DNA of 53,997 nt from CAZLMW01 sp964560875 (GTDB taxonomy: Bacteria; Myxococcota_A; UBA9042). Made by a program: the position numbers and the translations under genes. Numbering within the stretch: position 1 is the first letter of the stretch; each line of letters begins with the position of its first letter. Below, in pieces: positions 1-7,615 of the stretch. The DNA lies in the NCBI GenBank assembly GCA_964560875.1, contig CAZLMW010000050.1, positions 1 through 53,997 of the forward strand, in the 5' to 3' direction. The notes below the pieces were generated by a model, which saw nothing but the letters and a program-made list of their open reading frames with translations, searched no databases and was not told where the DNA came from.

Positions 1-284
1 CGGGTGGCCCGGACCCGGGTTATCGCTCAGTCAGCGACTTCCAATCGGGCCTGCGTGGACATCCAGGTTCGATCGGAGTTCGCGGGGCGCGAGGGCCCTC
101 GGGTGCTGCCGCACTGCCGTTCGCTATCCCGGCCGGTCCGAGCGCGCACGTCGCCCTCAGCGACCACACGATTCGCGCACCACAAGCTCCACGTCTGGCA
201 CCACGCCAGATCGGGCCTGCGTGGACATCCCGCATCACCCGCGGCACGATGGCGGCCGCTGCACCCCCGCTGGGATTTGGCCTT
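1..284. other. Stretch without a supported gene
   Basis: No reading frame here has a convincing start, ribosome site and recognisable product; the overlapping frames on both strands are low-complexity Arg/Ala/Pro strings typical of GC-rich shadow frames. The stretch contains a 21-bp direct repeat (listed separately). It probably holds the promoter and leader of the HAD gene, but no clear promoter hexamers are visible. Confidence 0.4.
44..230. repeat. 21-bp direct repeat, two copies 166 bp apart
   Basis: The same 21 bases, beginning atcgggcctgcg and ending gacatcc, occur at 44-64 and 210-230. Both copies are preceded by a similar cca(g)-like stretch. They lie in the non-coding sequence upstream of the HAD phosphatase gene. 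They could be a duplicated regulatory site or a remnant of a longer duplication. Confidence 0.7.
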
Positions 285-971
285 ATGCGATTCAGCCATG
301 TCGTGCTGGACCTGGACGGGACGCTAGTCGACACGACCGCGAGCCAAACCGTTGCGCTCAACGAGGTCCTGAGCGGCCACCAACGGGACAACCTCGACGC
401 AACAACCGTCCGTCGCATCGCCGGATCTGGGCTGCGCGCCATGTTGCGCGAGGCGTTGCACTTGACCGGCGACCCGCTCACCGACGCCGAGATCTCCGCG
501 TGCCTCACAAAGCTGCGCCAGCTCTACGCCCGTCACCTGCTCAAGCTGACGATCGCCGCGCCGGGCCTCGCCCGCACCATGCGCGAGCTCCACGAAGCCG
601 GCGTCGCCCTCTCGGTGCTGACCAACAAACCGCAAAACACCGCGATCGAGCTGCTTGATCACGTCAACATCACCGACAGCGTGGCGTTCCTCGTGGCCGG
701 CGACATGGGCTATGCGCGCAAACCCGACCCCTCCGGTCTGCTCGAGCTGATGCGTTCGGTGCAATCCGATCCCGGCAACACGCTGCTGTGCGGGTCCATG
801 CGGATCGACCTGCAAACGGCCCGAAACGCGGGCGTTCGCTGTGCAGCCTGCTGCCCATTCATCGATCCGGTCGAGGTGATCTCGTTGGGCGCCGACTACA
901 TGCTCCACGACCTCGAACAGCTGCATCCGCTCGCGCTCGGACGGCGCAAGAGCGACCGCTTCAAGGCGTAG
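285..971 (+). CDS. HAD-superfamily hydrolase (phosphoglycolate phosphatase-like)
   Basis: A 228-aa soluble protein of the haloacid dehalogenase superfamily, which usually hydrolyses small phosphate monoesters through an aspartyl-phosphate. Motif I is DLDGTLVD near residue 9. Motif II is the LTNKPQNT stretch, and motif III includes the Lys of RKPDPSG. Motif IV is unusual: the expected GD is GS in CGSMRIDLQTARNAG, although the second Asp is kept, so metal binding may be altered. Length fits the Gph/PpaX group. The ATG at 285 was preferred to the in-frame ATG at 249 because the family starts just before motif I and the 12 extra residues are Ala/Pro-rich. The substrate cannot be told. The stop overlaps the end of the opposite-strand 54-aa gene by 11 bases. 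Confidence 0.85.
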   Translation: MRFSHVVLDLDGTLVDTTASQTVALNEVLSGHQRDNLDATTVRRIAGSGLRAMLREALHLTGDPLTDAEISACLTKLRQLYARHLLKLTIAAPGLARTMRELHEAGVALSVLTNKPQNTAIELLDHVNITDSVAFLVAGDMGYARKPDPSGLLELMRSVQSDPGNTLLCGSMRIDLQTARNAGVRCAACCPFIDPVEVISLGADYMLHDLEQLHPLALGRRKSDRFKA

Positions 972-1125
972 CAGACTCAGGGGAACCGGCGACCTCGATA
1001 ACGCATTGCGCGACCTCCGCGCCGTTGACCAGCAGCACGATCCGATGCGGTCCAGGGCGGTGTTTGCGGATGCTCACGTCGGCAAACGCCTGCTTCTTCT
1101 CGGGCGCCCGTGACTCAGCCGGCAT
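961..1125 (-). CDS. Small conserved-looking protein, 54 aa, unknown
   Basis: A short frame on the minus strand starting at an ATG at 1125, preceded by a good ribosome site (GGAG seven bases upstream). It lies about 20 bases downstream of the larger Cys-rich lipoprotein gene on the same strand, so it is probably the third gene of that operon. The first half is charged (many Lys/Arg/Glu); the second half has a beta-strand-like run, HRIVLLVNGAEVAQCVIEV. There is no signal peptide. Its tail overlaps the HAD gene stop by 11 bases, which is common for convergent genes in compact genomes. No family recognised. Confidence 0.55.
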   Translation of the reverse strand: MPAESRAPEKKQAFADVSIRKHRPGPHRIVLLVNGAEVAQCVIEVAGSPESATP

Positions 1126-1145
1126 GGTCGTCTCCGGGCAGCCGG

Positions 1146-3149
1146 CTACAGCAGCAGGCACTTTCGCTGGGTGCAGAGCAGCAGCTTGTCCCAGTCGTCA
1201 AACGCCTTCTTGGGCTGGTTCTTGGCGCACGCCTTCAGACAGGTCACGCCCGCGACGCCCGACGGGCACTTATCGCCGCAGTCGTAGATCTTCTTGCAGG
1301 TTGTGTCGCCGAAACACGTCTTCTCTTCGCGGTAGCAGTGGCCGGACTGGCACGCCTTGATGCACGGCTCAAACTGCGGGCCCTGCTTGCAGTTCAGCCC
1401 CCACCACGCGTTCTGCAGGCATTTGCTGGTCAGGCAGAAGTTGTACTTGTGCAAGAGCACAAACGACGCGTTGCTGGCATCACCGATGCACTTGGACCGG
1501 CACGCGTCGTCCTTGCAGGCATCGACACACGACTTCAGCGTCGCACACCCCTTGTCCGCGGTGCACTTGGTGGCTTCGTCCTTGCAGCGCTCGCCCTCGC
1601 ACTTCTTGATGCAGGCCGAATCGGTCGCCTTGCACTGACCGCCGCCCGCCGGACAATCGCCCGCGCACTTGCCGAACTCGCCCCACTCGCAGGTCAAGTT
1701 GCCGCATTTGGGTTTGACGCACGTGCCATACCAGCACTGACCGCTGACGCTGCAGGTCGAGGCGCCCGACTTCTTCTCCGTGAACACGCACCCACCGGCG
1801 CTGTTGTCGCACTTGTCGGCGGTGCATTCGTTGCCGTCGTCGCACTTCTTTTGCGTCTTGCCGGCCAGGCAGGCCCCCTTCACGCAGCCGTCACCGATGG
1901 TGCAGAGCTGGCCGTCTTCGCACGTGACCTTGTTGGGGAAATATTTGCAGCCAAAGCCCTTGAGACACTGATCATCGGTGCACAAGTTTCCGTCGTTGCA
2001 GTCTTTTTTCTTACCGGTGCATTTGCCGGCCTTGCACACATCGCCGCTGGTGCAGTCGCTGCCGTCGTCGCACGAGCCGATATTCTTGGGGTCGTGGGTG
2101 CACCCCTTCTTGGCGTCGCACTTGTCGACCGTGCATGGCTCTTTGTCGTCGCACGTATCGGCGTCGCCCTCGCACTTGGACGAAGCGCACTTGTCGTTGA
2201 TCGTGCACTTGTTGCCGTCGTCGCACTTGAGGCCGTCATACGGAAACCATGTACAGCTGCCCGGCTTCACGCCGCCCTGGCCGCCCGGCTGACACCCCTC
2301 GATCGTGCACGGGTTTTTGTCCTCATCGGGGCATTTCTTCTGCGGACCCGACTTGCATTTGCCATTGGCGCACACGTCCCCAACCGTGCACACCTTGCCG
2401 TCGTCGCACGTCTTCGTGACGCCCTTGGCGAGCGCGAGCGCGACGCAGTTGCCCGATGTCGGGTTGCATTCGACGTTGACGCAGACGTTGGTGCCCTTGG
2501 GGCAGGACTTGGCGGTGCCGACACACTTGCCGTCTTTGCACGAGTCGTTCTGGGTGCACTTGTTGGCGTCGGTGCAGGGGCCGCCATTGGCCTTTTCGAA
2601 CTTGCAGCCGGCCTTATCGTCGCATTTGTCGACCGTGCAAGCCTGCTTGTCGTCGCAGACAACCGGCGTCTTGATGCACTTGCCGGCCTTGCACGTCTGC
2701 GATTTTACGCACGTCGACGACTCGCCGCACTTGGCGCCGTCGGTCTTATCGCCGTAGATGCAGGTGCCCGTCTTCTTATCGACTTTGGCGGTGCGACACG
2801 GGAAATCGACGATCTCCTTTTGGCATTCCTCGTCGGTCTTGTAGCCCTTGCCACCCGACGAACCGCTGCTCCCCGACGAGCCGCTGGTTCCCGAAGATCC
2901 ACTGCTGCCCGAAGAGCCGCTCGAACCGCCGGTATCGCCACCGCTCGAGCTCGCCGTATCGCCACCATCGGCGCTGGCACCACCGTCGTTGCCACCGATA
3001 TTCGTGTCGACTTGCCCGCCGCCCGCGTCGTCGGCCTTGATCTTGTCGTCGACCTCTTCGCGCGGCGTGATGCAACCGACCTGGACGATCAGCCCGAAGC
3101 CGACGATCGCCGTCACCGCCGCATACCCAATGCGCATCTTGCGGTTCAT
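1146..3149 (-). CDS. Cys-rich repeat lipoprotein, 667 aa
   Basis: A predicted surface lipoprotein. The signal peptide ends in lipobox VQVG-C with the lipidated Cys at about residue 26. A linker rich in Asp, Gly and Ser follows (many GSSGSSG units, roughly residues 40-105). The middle part consists of Cys repeats of the form CDDGxxCTxxDxC about every 20-25 residues, each probably closed by disulfides. The C-terminal 200 residues carry a different pattern of CxxxC pairs (for example CVDACKDDACRSKC). The start at 3149 is preferred over a more upstream codon because GAAGG lies just before it and the signal peptide begins there. It lies 49 bases behind the gene at 3199-4590. Such proteins are abundant in Myxococcota; the role is unknown but an extracellular binding or matrix function is likely. 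Confidence 0.85.
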   Translation of the reverse strand: MNRKMRIGYAAVTAIVGFGLIVQVGCITPREEVDDKIKADDAGGGQVDTNIGGNDGGASADGGDTASSSGGDTGGSSGSSGSSGSSGTSGSSGSSGSSGGKGYKTDEECQKEIVDFPCRTAKVDKKTGTCIYGDKTDGAKCGESSTCVKSQTCKAGKCIKTPVVCDDKQACTVDKCDDKAGCKFEKANGGPCTDANKCTQNDSCKDGKCVGTAKSCPKGTNVCVNVECNPTSGNCVALALAKGVTKTCDDGKVCTVGDVCANGKCKSGPQKKCPDEDKNPCTIEGCQPGGQGGVKPGSCTWFPYDGLKCDDGNKCTINDKCASSKCEGDADTCDDKEPCTVDKCDAKKGCTHDPKNIGSCDDGSDCTSGDVCKAGKCTGKKKDCNDGNLCTDDQCLKGFGCKYFPNKVTCEDGQLCTIGDGCVKGACLAGKTQKKCDDGNECTADKCDNSAGGCVFTEKKSGASTCSVSGQCWYGTCVKPKCGNLTCEWGEFGKCAGDCPAGGGQCKATDSACIKKCEGERCKDEATKCTADKGCATLKSCVDACKDDACRSKCIGDASNASFVLLHKYNFCLTSKCLQNAWWGLNCKQGPQFEPCIKACQSGHCYREEKTCFGDTTCKKIYDCGDKCPSGVAGVTCLKACAKNQPKKAFDDWDKLLLCTQRKCLLL

Positions 3150-3198
3150 TGCGTCACCTTCACAGCTGCCCGTCCCAACATGTAGCAAATCCGGCCCA

Positions 3199-4590
3199 TC
3201 ACTCGCACTTGCCCGCCTTGCACTTGCCGGCTTTGCACGTGGTGCCGTCCGCGACGTTGGCGTGCTTGCAGCTCCCGGTCAGCGGGTCGCAGGTGTCGGT
3301 CGTGCACTCTTCCTTGTCGTCGCAGGCCTTCGCCACGCCCCCGCACTTGCCGTCTTTGCAGGTGTCCTGGCCGGTGCACGCGCTGCCGTCGTCGCAGGTG
3401 AGGGTGTTGGGCGTGTACACGCATCCGACAGTCGACTTGCACGAGTCGTTGGTGCACTTGTTGCCGTCATCGCAGACGACCTTGGCCTTGTCTTTGTCGT
3501 TGTCGGGCAGACAGGTACCCGAATCGCACTGACCGCGGAAACACTTGCTCTTCTGGTCGACGCAGGCCTTGCCTTTGGCGGCGTCCTCGTATTTGCACTG
3601 GCCGCTGCCGGGGTCGCACTTGACGGTCTGGCAGGGGTTGGGCGTGGTGCACGCCTTGGCCTTGGCGGTCGGCTCTTTTATGCACTGGCCCTTGCTGTTG
3701 CAGAACGCTTTGACGCACAGGTCACCGTTGGCCTGGCACTCCTGGGACGTGCCCACGACGGTCAGGTGCGAGCAACCAAACGACGGGTTGCACGCGTCAT
3801 TGGTGCACGGTTGGCCGTCGTTGCAGTCGTTCTTCGCGCCGATGCAGGCGCCCGATTTCTGGCACTTGTCCTTGACGGTGCACAGGTCGCCGTCATCGCA
3901 GTCTTTGCCCGAATTGTCGGTCTTCTTGGGGTCGCAGTTGCCGGTCTTGGGGTTGCACTCGCTGCCCTGGCAGGGGTTGGTCGACGTGCACACCTTCTTG
4001 ACCGACGCGCACTTGCCGGCGACGCAGGTGTCGACGCCCTTGTCATCGCCCGTGCACTTGTCGCCGTCGTCGCAGCTGACATCGACCGCGTTGGCGTACT
4101 GGCAGCCGCCGCTGGTCGTGCTGCAGGTGTCCACCGTGCACGGGTTCTTGTCGTCGCAATCGGTCTTCTTGCCGAAGATGCATTGCGCGCCGGCGTTGCA
4201 CTTGTCGCCGGTCGTGCAGGCGTCGCCGTCGTCGCAGGGCGTGTTGATCTTGGCGTTTCCGGGCTTGTTGCACTTGCCGGTCGACTTGTCGCAGAGCCAG
4301 ACCTTGCATTGCGCAGTGGGTTTGCCGGTGCCCTGGCAGAAGACGTCGCTTGTGCAGCCTTCGGGCAGGTCCACGGTGTCGACCGGACCCGCGCCGGTGT
4401 CGACGGGATCGGTGCCGGTGTCAGCCGCGCCGCCGGTGTCTTGCTCACCGCCGCTATCGACGCCCGTATCGACGGTACCGCCGGTATCCGCGGGCGGATC
4501 GTTGGACCGCTGCGGCGGAAGGCACGCGCCAAGCAACAACAAGACCGCGCTGATCGCCAGCAGACGCAGCGCGCGTGGCCCCTCTCTCAC
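3199..4590 (-). CDS. Cys-rich repeat lipoprotein, 463 aa
   Basis: First gene of the minus-strand operon. The chosen GTG at 4590 gives a compact signal peptide with lipobox LLGA-C and lipidated Cys at residue 23. An Asp/Thr/Gly linker (DTGG, DTG units) precedes about a dozen Cys repeats of the CDDGNxCTxDxC class that run to the C-terminus, which ends in KAGKCKAGKCE. The frame stays open upstream to 4989, but that extension is Arg/Ala-rich and overlaps the divergent OppA gene. Same architecture as the downstream 667-aa protein, so both probably sit on the outer surface together. No enzymatic motif is visible. The GTG start and its weak ribosome site are the least certain points. Confidence 0.82.
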   Translation of the reverse strand: MREGPRALRLLAISAVLLLLGACLPPQRSNDPPADTGGTVDTGVDSGGEQDTGGAADTGTDPVDTGAGPVDTVDLPEGCTSDVFCQGTGKPTAQCKVWLCDKSTGKCNKPGNAKINTPCDDGDACTTGDKCNAGAQCIFGKKTDCDDKNPCTVDTCSTTSGGCQYANAVDVSCDDGDKCTGDDKGVDTCVAGKCASVKKVCTSTNPCQGSECNPKTGNCDPKKTDNSGKDCDDGDLCTVKDKCQKSGACIGAKNDCNDGQPCTNDACNPSFGCSHLTVVGTSQECQANGDLCVKAFCNSKGQCIKEPTAKAKACTTPNPCQTVKCDPGSGQCKYEDAAKGKACVDQKSKCFRGQCDSGTCLPDNDKDKAKVVCDDGNKCTNDSCKSTVGCVYTPNTLTCDDGSACTGQDTCKDGKCGGVAKACDDKEECTTDTCDPLTGSCKHANVADGTTCKAGKCKAGKCE

Positions 4591-4756
4591 ATCAAAGCGG
4601 AGGCGCGACGGATGGACGAATGGAGCGGACAGCGGTGCCTCCAAGGACCGAGAGCACGCGCAGTCTAAACGGTGCCGTTGCGCAGGTCCAAAACCGGCCA
4701 CCACGACCGGGTGTCGCGATTGGACGGGCGCGTGCTTGTCGTCGTACACGTCGTTG

Positions 4757-6442
4757 ATGGCCGCTGCCCCAGCCTTTTCGTCGCCGCGATCCGCGTTTTT
4801 TGCCGTCGCGATTGCCGCTGTCCTGGTCACGGTCGCATGTGGAAAAACGGCAGACCCAACCGCCGCCAAGGCCCGCGCGTTTTCGGTCCAGCCGCCTGCT
4901 GAAGACGTCTTTCGGTACGCCGCGATCGGCAGCGAGTTCTTCGATCCCGCCAAGATCGGCGAGACCGCCGGCCACCAGCTGATGCTCAACGTCTTCGAGG
5001 GCCTCTACACGTACGCGCTCGGCGACGGGCCGCCTGTGCCTTCGATGGCGACCGGCTGCACCGCGACAGACGCCGGCCTCGTCTACACCTGCACGCTGCG
5101 CGACGGGGTCCGCTGGACCGACGGCAAGGCGATCACGGCCAACGATTTCGTGACGTCGTGGCGGCGCGTGCTCAACCCCGCGACGGCCTCGCGATCGGCG
5201 CAGCTGTTGTGGTTCATCAGGGGCGCCAAGGCCTACAACGACGGCCGCGAGAAGGATCCAAACACCGTCGGCGTGCGGGCCATTGACGACAAAACTCTGC
5301 GCATCGAGCTCGCCTCGGCGACCCCGTTTTTCCTGCACCTGCTCGCCGAGATGCCGTACGCGCCGACCCCCCAGCACGTGATCGCCAAGCACGGCACCCG
5401 CTGGACACGCCCCGACAACATCGTCAGCAACGGGCCGTATCGCCTCGTCAAACACGTGCGTCGGTCGCTGACGGTGCTCGAAAAAAACGACGCCTATTGG
5501 GACGCGGACAACGTGCAGGTCAAACGTATCGAGGCCTACATCACCGAATCCGAACAGACCGCCTTCGACTGGTACGAGGTCGGCAAGGTCGATTGGACCG
5601 GCGATCCCACCCTGCCCCTGGACAAGCTCGCCCGCCTCGCGTCATCGGGCCGCGCCGATGTGCATCGCGATCCCTACTTGTGCACCTACTACTACGCGTT
5701 CGCGACGCATAAGCCGCCGTTTTCCAACCCGAAGCTACGACGCGCGCTGTCCCTCGCGATCGACCGCCAGCGGCTGCTCCTGCACGTGCTCGACAACGGC
5801 GCCAAGGCCGCGAGCGGCAACATCCCCGACCTCTTCGGACCGACCCACAACTACCGCGTGCCGCAGCGCGACCACTTCGACCCCGAACGCGCCCGCAAAC
5901 TGCTCGCCGAAGCCGGCTATCCCGGCGGTGTGGGCCTGCCCCCGATCGAGCTGACGTTCAACACCCAGGACGTCCATCGCGTCGTGGCGGAGTTCGTGCA
6001 GCGCAGCCTGCGGGAGAACCTCGGGATCAAGGTCGTGCTCGCCAACATGGAGTGGAAGACGCTGCTCAAACGCATGCGGGCCGGCGAATTCGCGCTGTCG
6101 AGGTCGGGCTGGTGCGCCGACTACCCCGATCCGCTCACCTTCCTCGAGGTCTTCCACAGCGACGCCGCCGCCAACTACGCGCGCTTCGACAACAGCGACT
6201 ACGACAAGCTGATCGACACGATCCGCACCACGACCGACGACGAGCTGCGCAACCACCTGCTCTTCGAAGCCGAACAGCTGCTCGCCCGCCAGCGCCCGAT
6301 GCTGCCGATCTACCACTACGCCCGCGCCTACATGCTGCGCCCCTGGATCCGCGGTTTTCGGCCCCAGATGCAGGACTTTCATCCGTTCAAGTACCTGCGC
6401 ATCAACCGCGGCGCCGACCGCCAACCCAAACGCGGTTCCTAG
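4757..6442 (+). CDS. Peptide ABC transporter substrate-binding lipoprotein (OppA-like)
   Basis: A 561-aa solute-binding protein of family 5 (SBP_bac_5), which captures oligopeptides outside the inner membrane for import. A signal peptide with lipobox VTVA-C is near residue 23. Family hallmarks visible are the LRDGVRWTDGKAITANDF stretch, SNGPYRL, the RRALSLAIDRQ helix, and a C-terminal GWCADYPDP loop typical of oligopeptide binders. ATG at 4757 gives the signal peptide directly; the frame extends far upstream only as a shadow of the opposite lipoprotein gene. The two permease genes follow immediately (3 bases to the first), so this is the first gene of the importer operon. Divergently oriented to the Cys-rich operon with about 165 bases between. 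Confidence 0.92.
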   Translation: MAAAPAFSSPRSAFFAVAIAAVLVTVACGKTADPTAAKARAFSVQPPAEDVFRYAAIGSEFFDPAKIGETAGHQLMLNVFEGLYTYALGDGPPVPSMATGCTATDAGLVYTCTLRDGVRWTDGKAITANDFVTSWRRVLNPATASRSAQLLWFIRGAKAYNDGREKDPNTVGVRAIDDKTLRIELASATPFFLHLLAEMPYAPTPQHVIAKHGTRWTRPDNIVSNGPYRLVKHVRRSLTVLEKNDAYWDADNVQVKRIEAYITESEQTAFDWYEVGKVDWTGDPTLPLDKLARLASSGRADVHRDPYLCTYYYAFATHKPPFSNPKLRRALSLAIDRQRLLLHVLDNGAKAASGNIPDLFGPTHNYRVPQRDHFDPERARKLLAEAGYPGGVGLPPIELTFNTQDVHRVVAEFVQRSLRENLGIKVVLANMEWKTLLKRMRAGEFALSRSGWCADYPDPLTFLEVFHSDAAANYARFDNSDYDKLIDTIRTTTDDELRNHLLFEAEQLLARQRPMLPIYHYARAYMLRPWIRGFRPQMQDFHPFKYLRINRGADRQPKRGS

Positions 6443-6445
6443 ACC

Positions 6446-7597
6446 ATGTGGCGCTTTCTCGGCCGTCGGCTTGTCGCCGCCCTGGTGACGCTTTGGGTGG
6501 TCATCACGGTCTCGTTCCTGCTGATGCGCCTGGCCCCTGGCGGCCCGTTTTCCCGCGACAAACCGCTGCCACCCGCCGTCGAAGCCAACCTGCGACGCAC
6601 CTTCGGAATGGCAGCCGACGTCAGCGCGGGACACGCCGGAAAGCTCGAACGCGTCGAGGTGAAAAGCGGGCAGACCGTCGAGAAAGGCCATGTTCTCGCG
6701 CAAATTTTGACCGCCGCCGGCGATCGGCCCGTCGTCGCGGGGGCCGACATGACCATCGTGCGCGTCGTTCAGCGTCCGGGGGCCGAGGTTGCAGCCGATG
6801 ACGTGCTGCTGATTCGCGAGACGACGCTGCTCGAGCAATACACCGCCGCGATGGCCAGCTATGCCCGCTTGGATTTCGGGGTGACGTATACGTCCGAGGG
6901 CGCCCGAACCGTGATCGAGAACGTCGCCGCCGGGTTCCCTGTTTCGCTCGAACTGGGCTTGTACGCGCTCATCATCGCGCTGCTCGTCGGGGTTGGCAGC
7001 GGCATTGTGGCGGCTCTCAATCGCAATCGTTGGCTCGACCATGCGGCGATGGGCGGTGCGCTGTTGGCGGTTTCGATGTCGTCGATCGTGCTCGGTCCGC
7101 TGCTGGTGCTCGTCTTCTGCGTGTCCTTGCAGTGGCTGCCTTGGGGCGGTTGGCAGGCGTGGTCGTGGACCGGCGGGGACGCGCTGCCGAAGATCCTGCC
7201 GTCGATGACCCTGGGCCTCGTCTACGCGGCGTGGTTTTCGCGTTTGGCGCGGGCGGGGCTCATCGATGTGCTCGACCAGCCGTGGATCATGACGGCGCGG
7301 GCCAAAGGCCTGTCGAAGACGCGAATCGTGTTGGTGCACGCCCTCAAACCCGCGCTCTTGCCGGTGGTCAGCTTTCTGGGTCCGGCGTTGGCAGGAATCG
7401 TAACCGGCTCGGTGGTCGTGGAGCGCATCTTCGCCGTGCCCGGCATTGGCGAGTATTTCGTGGCGGCAGCGCTCAATCGCGACTACCCGATGGTGATGGG
7501 AACGGTCGTGCTCTACGCGTCGTTGCTCATCGCCGCCAACGTCGTGGTGGACCTGCTGTACGGGCTGCTCGACCCCAAGGTGCGGGTGTCGTCATGA
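6446..7597 (+). CDS. OppB-like peptide ABC permease with inserted barrel-sandwich domain
   Basis: First permease subunit of the importer, 383 aa against about 305 for ordinary OppB/DppB. TM1 (about residues 9-29) and the signature MRLAPGGPF are normal, as is the C-terminal half with its cytoplasmic EAA-type loop (TARAKGLSKTRIVLVHALKPALLP, here split across 283-306). Extra sequence of about 70 residues (55-125) interrupts the first extracytoplasmic loop exactly between the NLRRTFG and LEQYxxxMxSYARLDFG elements that are contiguous in relatives. It contains two hammerhead-like repeats (GKLERVEVKSGQTVEKG and TIVRVVQRPGAEVAADD), the pattern of biotinyl/lipoyl or membrane-fusion-protein barrel-sandwich hybrid domains. 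The modifiable Lys of true lipoyl domains is absent. Permease identity is secure; the fold of the insert is inferred. Confidence 0.9.
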   Translation: MWRFLGRRLVAALVTLWVVITVSFLLMRLAPGGPFSRDKPLPPAVEANLRRTFGMAADVSAGHAGKLERVEVKSGQTVEKGHVLAQILTAAGDRPVVAGADMTIVRVVQRPGAEVAADDVLLIRETTLLEQYTAAMASYARLDFGVTYTSEGARTVIENVAAGFPVSLELGLYALIIALLVGVGSGIVAALNRNRWLDHAAMGGALLAVSMSSIVLGPLLVLVFCVSLQWLPWGGWQAWSWTGGDALPKILPSMTLGLVYAAWFSRLARAGLIDVLDQPWIMTARAKGLSKTRIVLVHALKPALLPVVSFLGPALAGIVTGSVVVERIFAVPGIGEYFVAAALNRDYPMVMGTVVLYASLLIAANVVVDLLYGLLDPKVRVSS

Positions 7598-7615
7598 AGC
7601 GGGTGTCGTCATGAA
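7582..7615 (+). repeat. 17-bp tandem duplication at the permease gene junction
   Basis: The 17 bases gcgggtgtcgtcatgaa occur twice in direct succession (7582-7598 and 7599-7615). The first copy holds the stop of the OppB-like gene in an ATGA, the second holds the start codon of the OppC-like gene. The first ATG (7594) now opens only a six-codon frame ending at the second ATGA. The simplest reading is that the genes once overlapped by ATGA and a small duplication separated them. Confidence 0.9.

Noticed and set aside
60..90. tRNA-like GGTTCGA sequence
   Set aside because: No matching acceptor, D or anticodon stems can be folded around it.
20..508. 162-aa minus-strand frame over the HAD start
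   Set aside because: Overlaps the HAD catalytic motif on the other strand and has shadow-type composition.
2855..2945. Possible CRISPR-like or mobile repeat
   Set aside because: These are in-frame 9-bp repeats coding for GSS units in a lipoprotein linker.
1110..3185. 691-aa plus-strand frame
   Set aside because: A shadow of the Cys-rich lipoprotein on the other strand; Ala/Val/Leu-rich, no ribosome site or start context.
3545..4756. Long plus-strand frame upstream of the OppA start
   Set aside because: It runs opposite the Cys-repeat lipoprotein gene; its regular Ser/His/Leu composition is a mirror of the repeats. The signal peptide sets the OppA start at 4757.
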